Origin: Acetobacteraceae bacterium | GTDB lineage: Bacteria; Pseudomonadota; Alphaproteobacteria; Acetobacterales; Acetobacteraceae | Assembly: GCA_947455205.1 (NCBI GenBank) | Contig: CANGNF010000004.1 | Location: forward strand, 62,001-126,000 | Length of the DNA: 64,000 nt | Direction: 5' to 3' | Part shown: piece by piece, positions 48,768-56,888 of the stretch | Layout: each line of letters opens with the position of its first letter | Position numbering within the stretch: the first letter of the stretch is position 1 | Made by a program: the position numbers and the translations under genes | Notes under the pieces: generated by a model | The model's database searches: none | Told to the model about the DNA's origin: nothing | The model's input: only the letters and a program-made list of their open reading frames with translations

Positions 48768-51308
48768 ATGGGAACATTGCCGGAACTCTTTGCCGCTTGG
48801 TTCGCCGCGCGGGGCTGGTCGCCCCGGCCGCACCAATTGGCGTTGCTGGACGCCGCCCGGGACGGGCAGAGCGCGCTGCTGGTGGCGCCGACCGGCGGCG
48901 GCAAGACGCTGGCCGGCTTCCTGCCCAGCCTGGTGGACCTGGCCGAGGCGCCGCGCGACGGCCTGCACACGCTCTACATCTCCCCGTTGAAGGCGCTGGC
49001 GGTGGACATCGCCCGCAACCTGATGGCGCCGGTGGGGGAGATGGCGCTGCCGATCAGCATCGAGACCCGCACCGGGGATACGCCAGCCAACCGCCGCGCC
49101 CGCCAGCGGGAGGCACCGCCCAACCTGCTGCTGACCACGCCGGAAAGCCTGACGCTGCTGCTCTCCCTGCCCGACGCGGACCGGATGTTCGCCGGCCTGG
49201 CCGCCGTGGTGGTGGACGAGGCGCATGCCCTGGCCGGCACCAAGCGCGGTGACCAGCTTTCGCTTTGCCTCTCGCGGTTGCAGGTGCTGGCGCCGGGGCT
49301 GCGGCGCGTCGGGCTTTCCGCCACGGTGGCGCATCCGGATGCGCTGCGCGCCTGGCTCTCGCCGCGCGGCAAGCCGGCCGATGTGCGCCTGGTGATCGGC
49401 CGCGGTGGCGTGGCGCCCCGGCTGGATGTGATGCTGCCGGAGGGGCACCTGCCCTGGGGCGGCCACATGGGGCTGGCCTCGGCGCCCGAGATCTATGCCC
49501 GGCTGCAGCAGGCCAAGGTCAGCATCGTCTTCGTCAATACGCGGGCGCAGGCGGAACTGGTGTTCCAGGCGCTGTGGAAGCTGAACGACGCCAACCTGCC
49601 GATCGCCCTGCACCATGGCAGCCTGACGGTGGAGCAGCGCCGCAAGGTGGAAGCCGCCATGTCGGAGGGACGGCTGCGCGCGGTGGTGGCGACGGCGTCG
49701 CTCGACCTCGGCATCGACTGGGGCGCTGTCGATCAGGTGGTGCAGGTGGGCGCGCCGAAGGGCGTCTCCCGCCTGTTGCAGCGCGTCGGCCGCGCCAACC
49801 ACCGCATGGACGAACCTTCGCTGGCGGTGCTGGTGCCGAGCAATCGCTTCGAGGTGGTGGAATGCACCGCGGCACTGGAAGCCATCGAGGCCAGCGAGTT
49901 GGATGGCGACCCGCCGCGCCCAGGCGGGCTGGACGTGCTGGCCCAGCATATCCTGGCCTGCGCCTGCCACGCGCCCTTCGCGCCGGATGCGCTGTATGCG
50001 GAGGTCACGCGCTCAGGCGCCTACGCCACGCTGTCGCGGCAGGATTTCGACGACGTGCTGCGCTTCGTGGAGGATGGCGGCTACGCGCTGCGGGCCTATG
50101 AGCGCTACCGCAAGCTGTTCCGCGACAGCGAGGGCCTGGTCCACGCCGCCAACAACCGCGTGGTGCGCCAGTTCCGCATGAATCTCGGCACCATCGTGGA
50201 GACGCCGATGGTCAAGGTGCGGCTGCGCGGCGGGCCGATGCTTGGCGAGGTGGAGGAGTATTTCGTCGGCACGCTCACCGCTGGCGACTGCTTCATCTTC
50301 GCCGGGCAGCTGCTGCGGTTCGACAAGCTGGACGGCATGACCGCCGTGGTCTCCCGCGGGGGCGAGGGCGAGCCGCGCGTGCCGGTCTATGCCGGGGCGC
50401 GCATGCCGCTCAGCACCGAACTGGCGGCGCGGGTGCGCGGCATCCTGCACGACCCCGCCAAGTGGGGCCACCTGCCGCCGCCGGTGCAGGAATGGCTGCG
50501 GCTGCAGCAGCATTTCTCCGCCCTGCCACCACCGGATGGGCTGCTGGTGGAAACGTTCCAGCGCGGCCCCCGCTGGTTCATGGTGGCCTATTGCTTCGAG
50601 GGAAGGCTGGCGCACCAGACGCTGGGCATGCTGGTGACCAAGCGCATGGAAAAGCTGGGCATGGCGCCGCTGGGCTACCTGGCCACCGACTATGTCCTGG
50701 CCACCTGGAGCGCGTTCGAGCCGACCGGGGTTGAGCGTTTGTTCGAGCAGGACATATTGGGCGAGGAACTGGAGGAGTGGATCGCCGAGTCCTCCATGCT
50801 CCGCCGCACCTTCCGCAACATCGCCACCATTGCCGGCCTGCTGGAGAAGAACCAGCCGGGCCAGGAGAAGTCGGGCCGCACGATGACCATGAATGCCGAC
50901 CTGATCTACGACGTGCTGCGCAAGCATGAACCCGACCACGTGCTGCTGCGCGCGACGCGGCAGGAAGCCGCGCATGGCCTGACCGATGTTGCCCGTATCG
51001 CCCGGCTGCTGGGCCGCGCGGAGGGCCGGGTGCAGCACCTGGCGCTGGACCGCGCCTCCCCCTTGGCGGTGCCGGCGCTGATAGAACAGGGCCGCGAATG
51101 GGTCGCCGGCGGCGCCGAGGACGCGCTGCTGGCCGAGGCCGCCGCGCTGGTGGAGGAAGCCACCGGCGGCGCCGAGCTGTTCTCGGAGCTGCTGGCCGAG
51201 GTGACGGAGGACGTGCCGCTGGGGCGTGGACTCATCGACCGGTCCCGCCCGAAGACGCTGGAAGCCCGCCGCCGCCGCTACAGCCGCAGCGCCAAGGGGG
51301 CGATGTGA
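48768..51308 (+). CDS. Ligase-associated DEXH-box helicase (Lhr-type)
   Basis: An ATP-driven DNA helicase of 846 aa. Motif I 'PTGGGKT' is at residues 41-47, Ia near 'ISPLKALAVD', motif II 'DEAH' at 150-153, motif III about 'LSATVAHPD', motif V-VI 'ATASLDLGIDWG' and 'LQRVGRANHRMDEPS'. The winged-helix and Lhr-core C-terminal part follows to 'FRNIATIAGLLEKNQPGQEK'. It matches the Lhr-like helicase of the ligase-associated set. The ribosome site is weak; the 3' end overlaps the phosphoesterase gene as GTGA. Confidence 0.95.
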   Translation: MGTLPELFAAWFAARGWSPRPHQLALLDAARDGQSALLVAPTGGGKTLAGFLPSLVDLAEAPRDGLHTLYISPLKALAVDIARNLMAPVGEMALPISIETRTGDTPANRRARQREAPPNLLLTTPESLTLLLSLPDADRMFAGLAAVVVDEAHALAGTKRGDQLSLCLSRLQVLAPGLRRVGLSATVAHPDALRAWLSPRGKPADVRLVIGRGGVAPRLDVMLPEGHLPWGGHMGLASAPEIYARLQQAKVSIVFVNTRAQAELVFQALWKLNDANLPIALHHGSLTVEQRRKVEAAMSEGRLRAVVATASLDLGIDWGAVDQVVQVGAPKGVSRLLQRVGRANHRMDEPSLAVLVPSNRFEVVECTAALEAIEASELDGDPPRPGGLDVLAQHILACACHAPFAPDALYAEVTRSGAYATLSRQDFDDVLRFVEDGGYALRAYERYRKLFRDSEGLVHAANNRVVRQFRMNLGTIVETPMVKVRLRGGPMLGEVEEYFVGTLTAGDCFIFAGQLLRFDKLDGMTAVVSRGGEGEPRVPVYAGARMPLSTELAARVRGILHDPAKWGHLPPPVQEWLRLQQHFSALPPPDGLLVETFQRGPRWFMVAYCFEGRLAHQTLGMLVTKRMEKLGMAPLGYLATDYVLATWSAFEPTGVERLFEQDILGEELEEWIAESSMLRRTFRNIATIAGLLEKNQPGQEKSGRTMTMNADLIYDVLRKHEPDHVLLRATRQEAAHGLTDVARIARLLGRAEGRVQHLALDRASPLAVPALIEQGREWVAGGAEDALLAEAAALVEEATGGAELFSELLAEVTEDVPLGRGLIDRSRPKTLEARRRRYSRSAKGAM

Positions 51309-52000
51309 GCGCCGCGCCGATCCACATCGCCGGGGAGCGGCTGATGCTGGACCCCCAGGGCGTGCTGTACTGGCCGTCCCGGCGGCTGCTGGTGGTGGCC
51401 GACCTGCACCTGGAGAAGGGCAGCAGCTTCGCCGCCCGCGGCGCCGGGCTGCTGCCGCCCTACGACACGCGCGAGACGCTGCGGAACCTGGGCAATGCGC
51501 TGCGGCGCTATCGCCCGGCCGGGCTGCTGGCGCTGGGCGACAGCTTCCACGACGCCGAGGGCCACACCCGCCTGGCCGAGGACGATGCCGCCACGCTGCG
51601 CCACCTGCTGCACGGCCTGGCCGTCACCTGGGTGCTGGGCAACCACGACCCCGTCGCCCCCGCCGGCCTGCCCGGCGAGGCCTGCGACGAGCACCGCGAC
51701 GGCCCCCTGGTGTTCCGCCATCAGGCGCTGCCCGGCAAGCAGCCGCCGGGGGAGGTCAGCGGGCATTTCCACCCCAAGGGCAGCATGCCCACGCGCTGCG
51801 GCCCGGTGACCCGGCCCTGCTTCATGACCGATGCGCGCCGGGTGATCCTGCCGGCCTTCGGCGCCTATACCGGTGGGCTGGCGGCCACCGACCCGGCGCT
51901 GGCCAACCTGTTCCCCTGGGGCTCCCGCCTGTTCCTGCTGGGCAAGGAAAGGCTGTTCAGCCTGCCGCTGGCGCCGGCGCGGCGGCTGACCACGGCGTGA
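51305..52000 (+). CDS. pdeM: Ligase-associated metallophosphoesterase (PdeM-type)
   Basis: Calcineurin-like phosphoesterase of 231 aa. The start is GTG 51305, overlapping the helicase stop as GTGA. Metal-binding motifs: 'ADLHLEKG' (D33, H35), 'LALGDSFHD' (G78, D79), 'LGNHDP' (GNHD at 112-115) and 'SGHFHPKG' (GHFH at 153-156). These are the motifs of the small enzyme always linked to the repair ligase and exonuclease; a member of this family has been shown to be a metal-dependent phosphodiesterase. Coupled translation with the helicase supports a joint function. Confidence 0.92.
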   Translation: MSAAPIHIAGERLMLDPQGVLYWPSRRLLVVADLHLEKGSSFAARGAGLLPPYDTRETLRNLGNALRRYRPAGLLALGDSFHDAEGHTRLAEDDAATLRHLLHGLAVTWVLGNHDPVAPAGLPGEACDEHRDGPLVFRHQALPGKQPPGEVSGHFHPKGSMPTRCGPVTRPCFMTDARRVILPAFGAYTGGLAATDPALANLFPWGSRLFLLGKERLFSLPLAPARRLTTA

Positions 52001-52020
52001 GGGATGCAGCCGGGCGAATG

Positions 52021-52037
52021 TAACCCTACATGGGGTA
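52021..52037 (+). promoter_or_regulatory. Near-palindrome before the photolyase gene
   Basis: TAACCC at 52021-52026 and GGGGTA at 52032-52037 form an imperfect dyad right before the photolyase ATG, within the 38 bases after the phosphoesterase. It could be a repressor site blocking the ribosome site. The match is short, so low confidence. Confidence 0.25.
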
Positions 52038-52038
52038 A

Positions 52039-53496
52039 ATGCCCTCGCCCGCCCTGCTCTGGTTCCGTACCGACCTTCGCCTTGCCGACAACCCCGCCCT
52101 GGCCGCCCTGGATGGCCGCCAGGTGCTGCCGGTGTACCTGCTGGACGAGGATTCGCCCGGCCGCTGGGCGCCCGGCGGCGCTTCCCGCTGGTGGCTGCAC
52201 CACAGCCTGGAGAAGCTGGCCGCCGACCTGGCCGCGCGCGGCGCGCCGCTGCTGCTGCTGCGGGGCCGGGCGGAGCTGACCATCCCCGCCCTGGCCGCCG
52301 AGATCGGCGCCGCCGAGGTATTGGCCGCCCGCCGCTACGAACCCTGGGCGCGCGAGGCCGACCGCCGGGTGCATGAGGCGCTGGTCGCGGATGGCCGCAA
52401 GCTGCGGCTGTGCAGCGGCGCGCTGCTGCATGAGCCGCACCGCATCGCCACCGGGGCGGGCAAGCCCTATGGCGTGTTCACCCCCTTCTCCAAGGCGGTG
52501 CAGGCGCAGGTGGAGATTGCCGCGCCGCTGCCGGCCCCGGCGCGGCTGCACGGCCTGGCACATCCGCCCATCGGCGAGTCGCTGGCCGACTGGCGCCTGC
52601 TGCCGCGGCCCCCGGTGCCGGATTGGGCGGCGGGGTTCCGCGCCAGTTGGCAGCCCGGCGAGGCCGGCGGCGCCGCCCGGCTGGCGCGCTTCGTCAATGC
52701 GGCCCTGGCCGGCTACGCCAGGCAGCGCGACATCCCCGAGGGAGAGACGACCTCGGCGCTGTCGCCCCACCTGGCTTTCGGCGAGGTTTCCCCCCGCCAG
52801 GCCTGGCATGCGGTGGGCGAGGCCGGCGCCAAGTTCCGCAGCGAGTTGCTGTGGCGGGAGTTCAGCTACCACCAGCTGTGGCACCGGCCGGAACTGCCGG
52901 AGACCGCGCTGCGCCCGGCCTACCAGAAATTCCCCTGGCAGCCGGACGCCCGGCTGCTGCGCGCCTGGCAGCAGGGCCGCACCGGCTACCCGCTGGTGGA
53001 TGCCGGCATGCGACAGTTGTGGCGCACGGGGTGGATGCACAACCGGGTGCGTATGGTCACCGCCAGCTTTCTGGTGAAACATCTGCTGCAACCCTGGCAG
53101 GATGGTGCCAGCTGGTTCTGGGATACGCTGGTGGACGCAGACCTCGCCAACAACAGCGCCTCCTGGCAGTGGGTGGCGGGATGCGGTGCCGACGCGGCGC
53201 CGTATTTCCGGGTGTTCAACCCGGTGCTGCAGGGCGAGAAATTCGACCCGGCCGGCAGCTATGTCCGCCGCTTCGTGCCGGAACTGGCGCGGCTGCCGGA
53301 CAAGTGGGTGCATCGGCCCTGGGAAGCGCCGCCGGAGGAGTTGGCCCGCGCCGGGGTGCGACTGGGCGAGGGCTATCCCCGCCCCGTGGTGGACCACGCC
53401 CTGGGCCGGCAGCGGGCGCTGGACGCCTTCGCCGCCCTGCCGAAATCCGCCAGCGGCGCGCTGGAGGCTCTGGGGGCGGAGGACCGCCCCGCGTGA
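52039..53496 (+). CDS. phrB: Deoxyribodipyrimidine photolyase (CPD photolyase)
   Basis: Light-driven repair enzyme, 485 aa, that splits UV-induced pyrimidine dimers. The N-terminal antenna domain starts 'PALLWFRTDLRLADNPAL'. The FAD-binding C-terminal part has 'SPHLAFGEVSPRQAW', 'ELLWREFSYHQLW', 'GYPLVDAGMRQLWRTGWMHN', 'RMVTASFLVKHLLQPWQDGA' and 'DADLANNSASWQWVAGCGADA', the last carrying the asparagine and tryptophan residues typical of CPD photolyases. It follows the phosphoesterase closely and is coupled to the next gene by GTGA, giving the repair island a direct-reversal enzyme. Confidence 0.96.
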   Translation: MPSPALLWFRTDLRLADNPALAALDGRQVLPVYLLDEDSPGRWAPGGASRWWLHHSLEKLAADLAARGAPLLLLRGRAELTIPALAAEIGAAEVLAARRYEPWAREADRRVHEALVADGRKLRLCSGALLHEPHRIATGAGKPYGVFTPFSKAVQAQVEIAAPLPAPARLHGLAHPPIGESLADWRLLPRPPVPDWAAGFRASWQPGEAGGAARLARFVNAALAGYARQRDIPEGETTSALSPHLAFGEVSPRQAWHAVGEAGAKFRSELLWREFSYHQLWHRPELPETALRPAYQKFPWQPDARLLRAWQQGRTGYPLVDAGMRQLWRTGWMHNRVRMVTASFLVKHLLQPWQDGASWFWDTLVDADLANNSASWQWVAGCGADAAPYFRVFNPVLQGEKFDPAGSYVRRFVPELARLPDKWVHRPWEAPPEELARAGVRLGEGYPRPVVDHALGRQRALDAFAALPKSASGALEALGAEDRPA

Positions 53497-54227
53497 CCGG
53501 CGCCAAGGCCATGGCCAACCTGCGCGCCCGCGGCTTCACCGGCCTGCGGGTGGTGCCGGACGTGCATGGCGACGCGACCGCCTTCGCCCATGCCATCCAT
53601 GGCGCGGCGGCGGCGGGGCTCTACGTGGTCCAGCTGGGCGACCTGACCGACTACGGGCCGGACAGTCCGGAGGTGCTGCGGCTGATGTTCAGCGTGCTGG
53701 ATGCCGGGCGCGGCCTGTTCATCCTGGGCAACCACGACCACAAGCTGCGCCGCGCCCTGGTGGGCCAGCGGGTCCGCATGGCCAATGAGGGGCTGGGCCG
53801 CACGCTGGAGCAACTGGGCGAGGCGGCGGATGGCGAGGCGCTGGCGCAGCGCGTGATCGACGAGGTGGCGCGCGCCCCGGCCTGGCTGCGGATCGGCAGC
53901 TACCTGTTCGTGCATGGCGGCTACCACCCGGGCATGCTGCACAGCGAGGCCCCGCCCCATGCCGGCGCCAGCAAGCCGGAGCCGGTGGTGACGCGGGCCT
54001 TGTTCGGCCAGGTCACCGGCCGCACCCGGCAGGATGGCTACCCCGAGCGCCTGGTGGACTGGGTGGACCGCATCCCCAGCGGCATGACGGTGTATTGCGG
54101 CCACGACCGCCGCAGCCTGGACGGCCGGCCCTTCGTGCAGGCCGGCGTGGCCGGGGGGCGCGCGGTGTTCATGGACACCGGCGCCGGCAAGGGTGGCCAC
54201 CTCAGCTGGGTGGACCTGCCGCTGTAG
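53493..54227 (+). CDS. Calcineurin-like metallophosphoesterase
   Basis: A 244-aa phosphoesterase of the Ser/Thr-phosphatase/Ap4A-hydrolase type. GTG 53493 overlaps the photolyase stop as GTGA and has GGAGGA nine bases upstream; ATG 53511 is an alternative. Motifs: 'VVPDVHGDA' (D-x-H), 'VQLGDLTDYG' (GDxxD), 'ILGNHDHK' (GNHD), 'FVHGGYHPGM' and 'VYCGHDRR'. A role in nucleotide-messenger or phosphoprotein turnover during repair is an inference from coupling. The stop forms part of the terminator hairpin at 54222-54253. Confidence 0.9.
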   Translation: MTGAKAMANLRARGFTGLRVVPDVHGDATAFAHAIHGAAAAGLYVVQLGDLTDYGPDSPEVLRLMFSVLDAGRGLFILGNHDHKLRRALVGQRVRMANEGLGRTLEQLGEAADGEALAQRVIDEVARAPAWLRIGSYLFVHGGYHPGMLHSEAPPHAGASKPEPVVTRALFGQVTGRTRQDGYPERLVDWVDRIPSGMTVYCGHDRRSLDGRPFVQAGVAGGRAVFMDTGAGKGGHLSWVDLPL

Positions 54228-54253
54228 CGTCCGGGCCTCGCCGGCGGCTACAG
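54222..54253. terminator. Convergent hairpin around two TAG stop codons
   Basis: CTGTAGC (54222-54228) pairs with GCTACAG (54247-54253), with CCGG repeats inside. Both arms contain the stop codon of one of the converging genes. From the plus stop, TAGCGTC, six bases and TCGCCGGCGG follow the same plan as the repeat at 27243. Confidence 0.5.
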
Positions 54254-54997
54254 GTGCGCCGGGTCGCGCGGGTATTGCAGCGCCAGCACCTCGACGCCCT
54301 CGGCCCCCGCGATGGCGGTGAAGGCGGGTTCGTCCGGCCGCACGAACAGCAGGGAAAGCGGCGGCAGCGCCGCATCGGCGGTGGCCAGGGACCCGGCGGT
54401 GACCACCCAGAACTGGCCGAGCCCCCCGGCGGGGTCCGGCCCCACCGCGCTCTCGCCCGGCGCCAGGCGGAAGCGCAGCGCGCCCATGCCGTCCTCCGCC
54501 ATCGGGATCAGCACATCCGTCCCCGGCGTGGTGCTGGGCGCGCCGGAGACCTGCTTGGCCTCGCGGAACTTGCGCTTGGCCTGGCGCAGCTTGTCGCGCG
54601 CGCCGGGGATGTACTGCGCGCCGGGGTCGTAGCCGTTGCGGAGCGTGAAGTAGTGCAGCCCCTCCGCCCCCGAACGCAGCGGGCCATAGCTGGAAAAGGC
54701 GTTGGTGTAGTGCACCACCACCGGCCCGACCTCATGCGTGCCCATGCTGCCGCCGCCGCCGACCACCACCTGCCACTGGTTGGCCTGGTGGTAGTGTGTC
54801 TGCACGGTGGTCTCGGCGGATTGCTCCACCAGGAAGGCCATGGGGTACAGCACCTCCGGCCCCGGCGGCGGCGGCGCGTCGGGGCCTGCCAGCGTCCAGT
54901 TGCTGCCGAAATAGGTGGTCAGCGCCGCCGGCACCCCGTTGGCGATCACTTCCCGCCGCTGCGCCCTGGCCATCTCCGGGCTTACTGCCTGCACCAT
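54248..54997 (-). CDS. Cupin-like protein
   Basis: A 249-aa soluble protein not assigned to a known enzyme. The first cupin motif is visible in 'THYHQANQWQVVVGGGGSMG', with the H-x-H and downstream Q typical of metal-binding cupins, and 'VGPVVVHYTNAFSSYGPL' around it. The C-terminal half ('ALRFRLAPGESAVGPDPAGG', 'GQFWVVTAGSLATADAA') looks like a second cupin barrel. AGGAGG precedes the ATG at 54997, nine bases after the stop of the Bug receptor gene upstream, so the two form an operon. It may act on the solute the receptor binds. Confidence 0.72.
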   Translation of the reverse strand: MVQAVSPEMARAQRREVIANGVPAALTTYFGSNWTLAGPDAPPPPGPEVLYPMAFLVEQSAETTVQTHYHQANQWQVVVGGGGSMGTHEVGPVVVHYTNAFSSYGPLRSGAEGLHYFTLRNGYDPGAQYIPGARDKLRQAKRKFREAKQVSGAPSTTPGTDVLIPMAEDGMGALRFRLAPGESAVGPDPAGGLGQFWVVTAGSLATADAALPPLSLLFVRPDEPAFTAIAGAEGVEVLALQYPRDPAHL

Positions 54998-55006
54998 CGC
55001 TGCCTC

Positions 55007-55945
55007 CTACTGCGCCGAGAGTTGCAGGGTACGGATCACCGGCCCCCAGCGTTCACGGTCGCGTCGCATCTGTTCCACCAAAACCGCCGGCGCGCCACCG
55101 GCGGCCTGGCCGCCTTCCCGCGCCAGGGCCAGGCGCAGCTCCGGGTCCGCCAGGGCCTGGTTGACCGCGGCATTCAACCGCGCCACCTGCGCCGCCGGCA
55201 AGCCGGCCGGGCCGAACAGCCCGTTCCAGGCCACCAGGTCCAGCTCGATCCCGGCCTCGACGAAGGTCGGCACGTTCGGCAGCGCCTCGCTGCGTTCGCG
55301 GAAGGTGACCGCCAGCGGCACCGCCTGGCCGTTGTTGACCCCGCCCATGCTGGTGACCAGCGTGTCGAACACCAGTTGCACGTCGCCGCGCACCAGCGCC
55401 GTCAGCGCCTGGCCGCTGCTGGTGAAGGGCACCGCCACCGGCTCCGCCCGCAGCAGCGTGCCCAGCATATGCGCGCCCAGTCGTGCGGTGCTGCTGGGCA
55501 GGCCGACCGCGGCACCGCCGGCGCGGGTCCGCAGCATGGCCACCGCTTCCGCCAGGGTGCGCGGGCCGTGCTCGGCGCTGGCGGCCAGCAGCATGCCGTG
55601 CTTCACCACCAGCGCCACCGGGGTGAAGTCCCGCTGCGCGTCGTAGGGCATGCTGGCGTAGAGGAATTCATTGATGCCATGGGTGCCGTAGCTGCCCCAG
55701 CACAGCACCGTGCCGTCCGGTGCCGCCCGCGCCACCAGCGCCGCGCCGATATTGCCGCCGGCGCCCGGGCGATTATCCACCACCACCGGTTGGCCAAGGA
55801 TGGGCCGCAGCTTTTCCGCCACGCGCCGGGCCGCCAGGTCGCTGCCCTGGCCGGCGGCGAAGGGCACCACCAGGCGGATCGCCGCCTCCTGCGCGCACAC
55901 TGCGCCAGGCATCAGCAGCAGCATGGCCAGCAGCCAGTGGCGCAT
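55007..55945 (-). CDS. Bug-family (TctC) receptor, orphan
   Basis: Periplasmic carboxylate receptor, 312 aa. It has a Sec-type signal (MRHWLLAMLLLMPGAVCA) rather than the twin-arginine signals of its relatives here. Motifs: 'AIRLVVPFAAGQGSDLAARR', 'LGQPVVVDNRPGAGGNIGAA', 'PDGTVLCWGSYGTHGIN', 'LTALVRGDVQLVFDTL'. GGGGGAAA lies before the ATG. No TctAB genes adjoin. It is paired with the cupin gene and diverges from an SDR and another Bug gene across a 139-base space holding copy 2 of the intergenic repeat. Confidence 0.93.
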   Translation of the reverse strand: MRHWLLAMLLLMPGAVCAQEAAIRLVVPFAAGQGSDLAARRVAEKLRPILGQPVVVDNRPGAGGNIGAALVARAAPDGTVLCWGSYGTHGINEFLYASMPYDAQRDFTPVALVVKHGMLLAASAEHGPRTLAEAVAMLRTRAGGAAVGLPSSTARLGAHMLGTLLRAEPVAVPFTSSGQALTALVRGDVQLVFDTLVTSMGGVNNGQAVPLAVTFRERSEALPNVPTFVEAGIELDLVAWNGLFGPAGLPAAQVARLNAAVNQALADPELRLALAREGGQAAGGAPAVLVEQMRRDRERWGPVIRTLQLSAQ

Positions 55946-56008
55946 AGTGTTTCCCCCTTTGACCGCTGCCCAGGGCCCGTCAGGCCCTGGCCGGTTGCTT
56001 GAGCGACC

Positions 56009-56052
56009 GATTCACGCCGCCGATGTTTCCACCGGCGACGATCAGACGCTAG
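56009..56052. repeat. Intergenic palindromic repeat, copy 2
   Basis: The 13-base arm (56009-56021) and 24-base arm (56029-56052) are exact inverted copies of the arms at 27273-27285 and 27243-27266; only the central spacer differs (seven versus six bases). GCGCCTACAA follows at 56056-56065 in the same orientation as after copy 1, 20 bases before the SDR start. Confidence 0.75.
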
Positions 56053-56084
56053 GCTGCGCCTACAAGCAAACGGGGAAACGCGCC

Positions 56085-56888
56085 ATGTTCAGGTTGGATG
56101 GCAAGGTCGCAATCGTCACCGGCGCCGGCTCGGTCGGGCCGGGCTGGGGCAATGGCCGGGCAACGGCGGTGCTGCTGGCGCGCCAGGGCGCCAGCGTCTT
56201 CATCACCGACATCAACGCCGAGGCGCTGGAGGAAACCCGCCGCACCATCGCGGAGGAAGGCAACACCGCGGTCGGGCAGATCTGCGACATGCTGGACGCC
56301 GCGGCGGTGGAAGCCATGGTGGCGAACTGCCTGGCCAAGTTCGGCCGCATCGACATCCTGGTGAACAATGTCGGCGGCAGCGCGCCGGGCAGCCCGGTGA
56401 CGATGGCCGAGGAGCTGTGGGACCGGCAGATCGACTTCAACCTGAAGACGCCGTTCCTGGGCTGCAAATACGTGCTGCCGGTGATGGAGGCGCAAGGCGC
56501 GGGCGCGATCGTGAACCTGAGCAGCATCGCCGGCCTGCGCATGGGCAGCGAGCGCACCCATGTGGCGTACAGCGCCAGCAAGGCCGGCGTCATCGCCTTC
56601 AGCAAGAGCGTGGCGATGGCCTATGCCAAGAAGGGCATTCGCTGCAACACCGTGGTGCCGGGCCTGATGAACACGCCACTCGTAGAAGTGCGCCTGCTGC
56701 GCCAGCTGGGCAGCAACGACGCCGAGACCCTGGTGGCCAAGCGCGACGCCATGGTGCCGACGGGCAAGATGGGCACCGGCTGGGACATCGCCCATGCGGT
56801 GCTCTACCTGGTCAGCGATGAGGGCCACTACGTCAACGGCACCGAGATCATCGTCGATGGCGGGCTTTCGGCGAAGGGCAGCACGTGA
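56085..56888 (+). CDS. Short-chain dehydrogenase/reductase (SDR)
   Basis: NAD(P)-dependent oxidoreductase, 267 aa. GGGGAAA precedes the ATG at 56085. It has the coenzyme loop 'TGAGSVGPGWGNGRATA', longer than usual, 'LVNNVGGSAPG' (NNxG motif), the serine in 'VNLSSIAGLR', catalytic YxxxK in 'YSASKAGVIAFSKS' and the C-terminal 'VNGTEIIVDGGLSAKGS'. The stop overlaps the next Bug gene's start (TGATG). The pairing of a dehydrogenase with a Bug receptor is repeated at 19982-21791, suggesting oxidation of imported hydroxy acids. Confidence 0.93.
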   Translation: MFRLDGKVAIVTGAGSVGPGWGNGRATAVLLARQGASVFITDINAEALEETRRTIAEEGNTAVGQICDMLDAAAVEAMVANCLAKFGRIDILVNNVGGSAPGSPVTMAEELWDRQIDFNLKTPFLGCKYVLPVMEAQGAGAIVNLSSIAGLRMGSERTHVAYSASKAGVIAFSKSVAMAYAKKGIRCNTVVPGLMNTPLVEVRLLRQLGSNDAETLVAKRDAMVPTGKMGTGWDIAHAVLYLVSDEGHYVNGTEIIVDGGLSAKGST

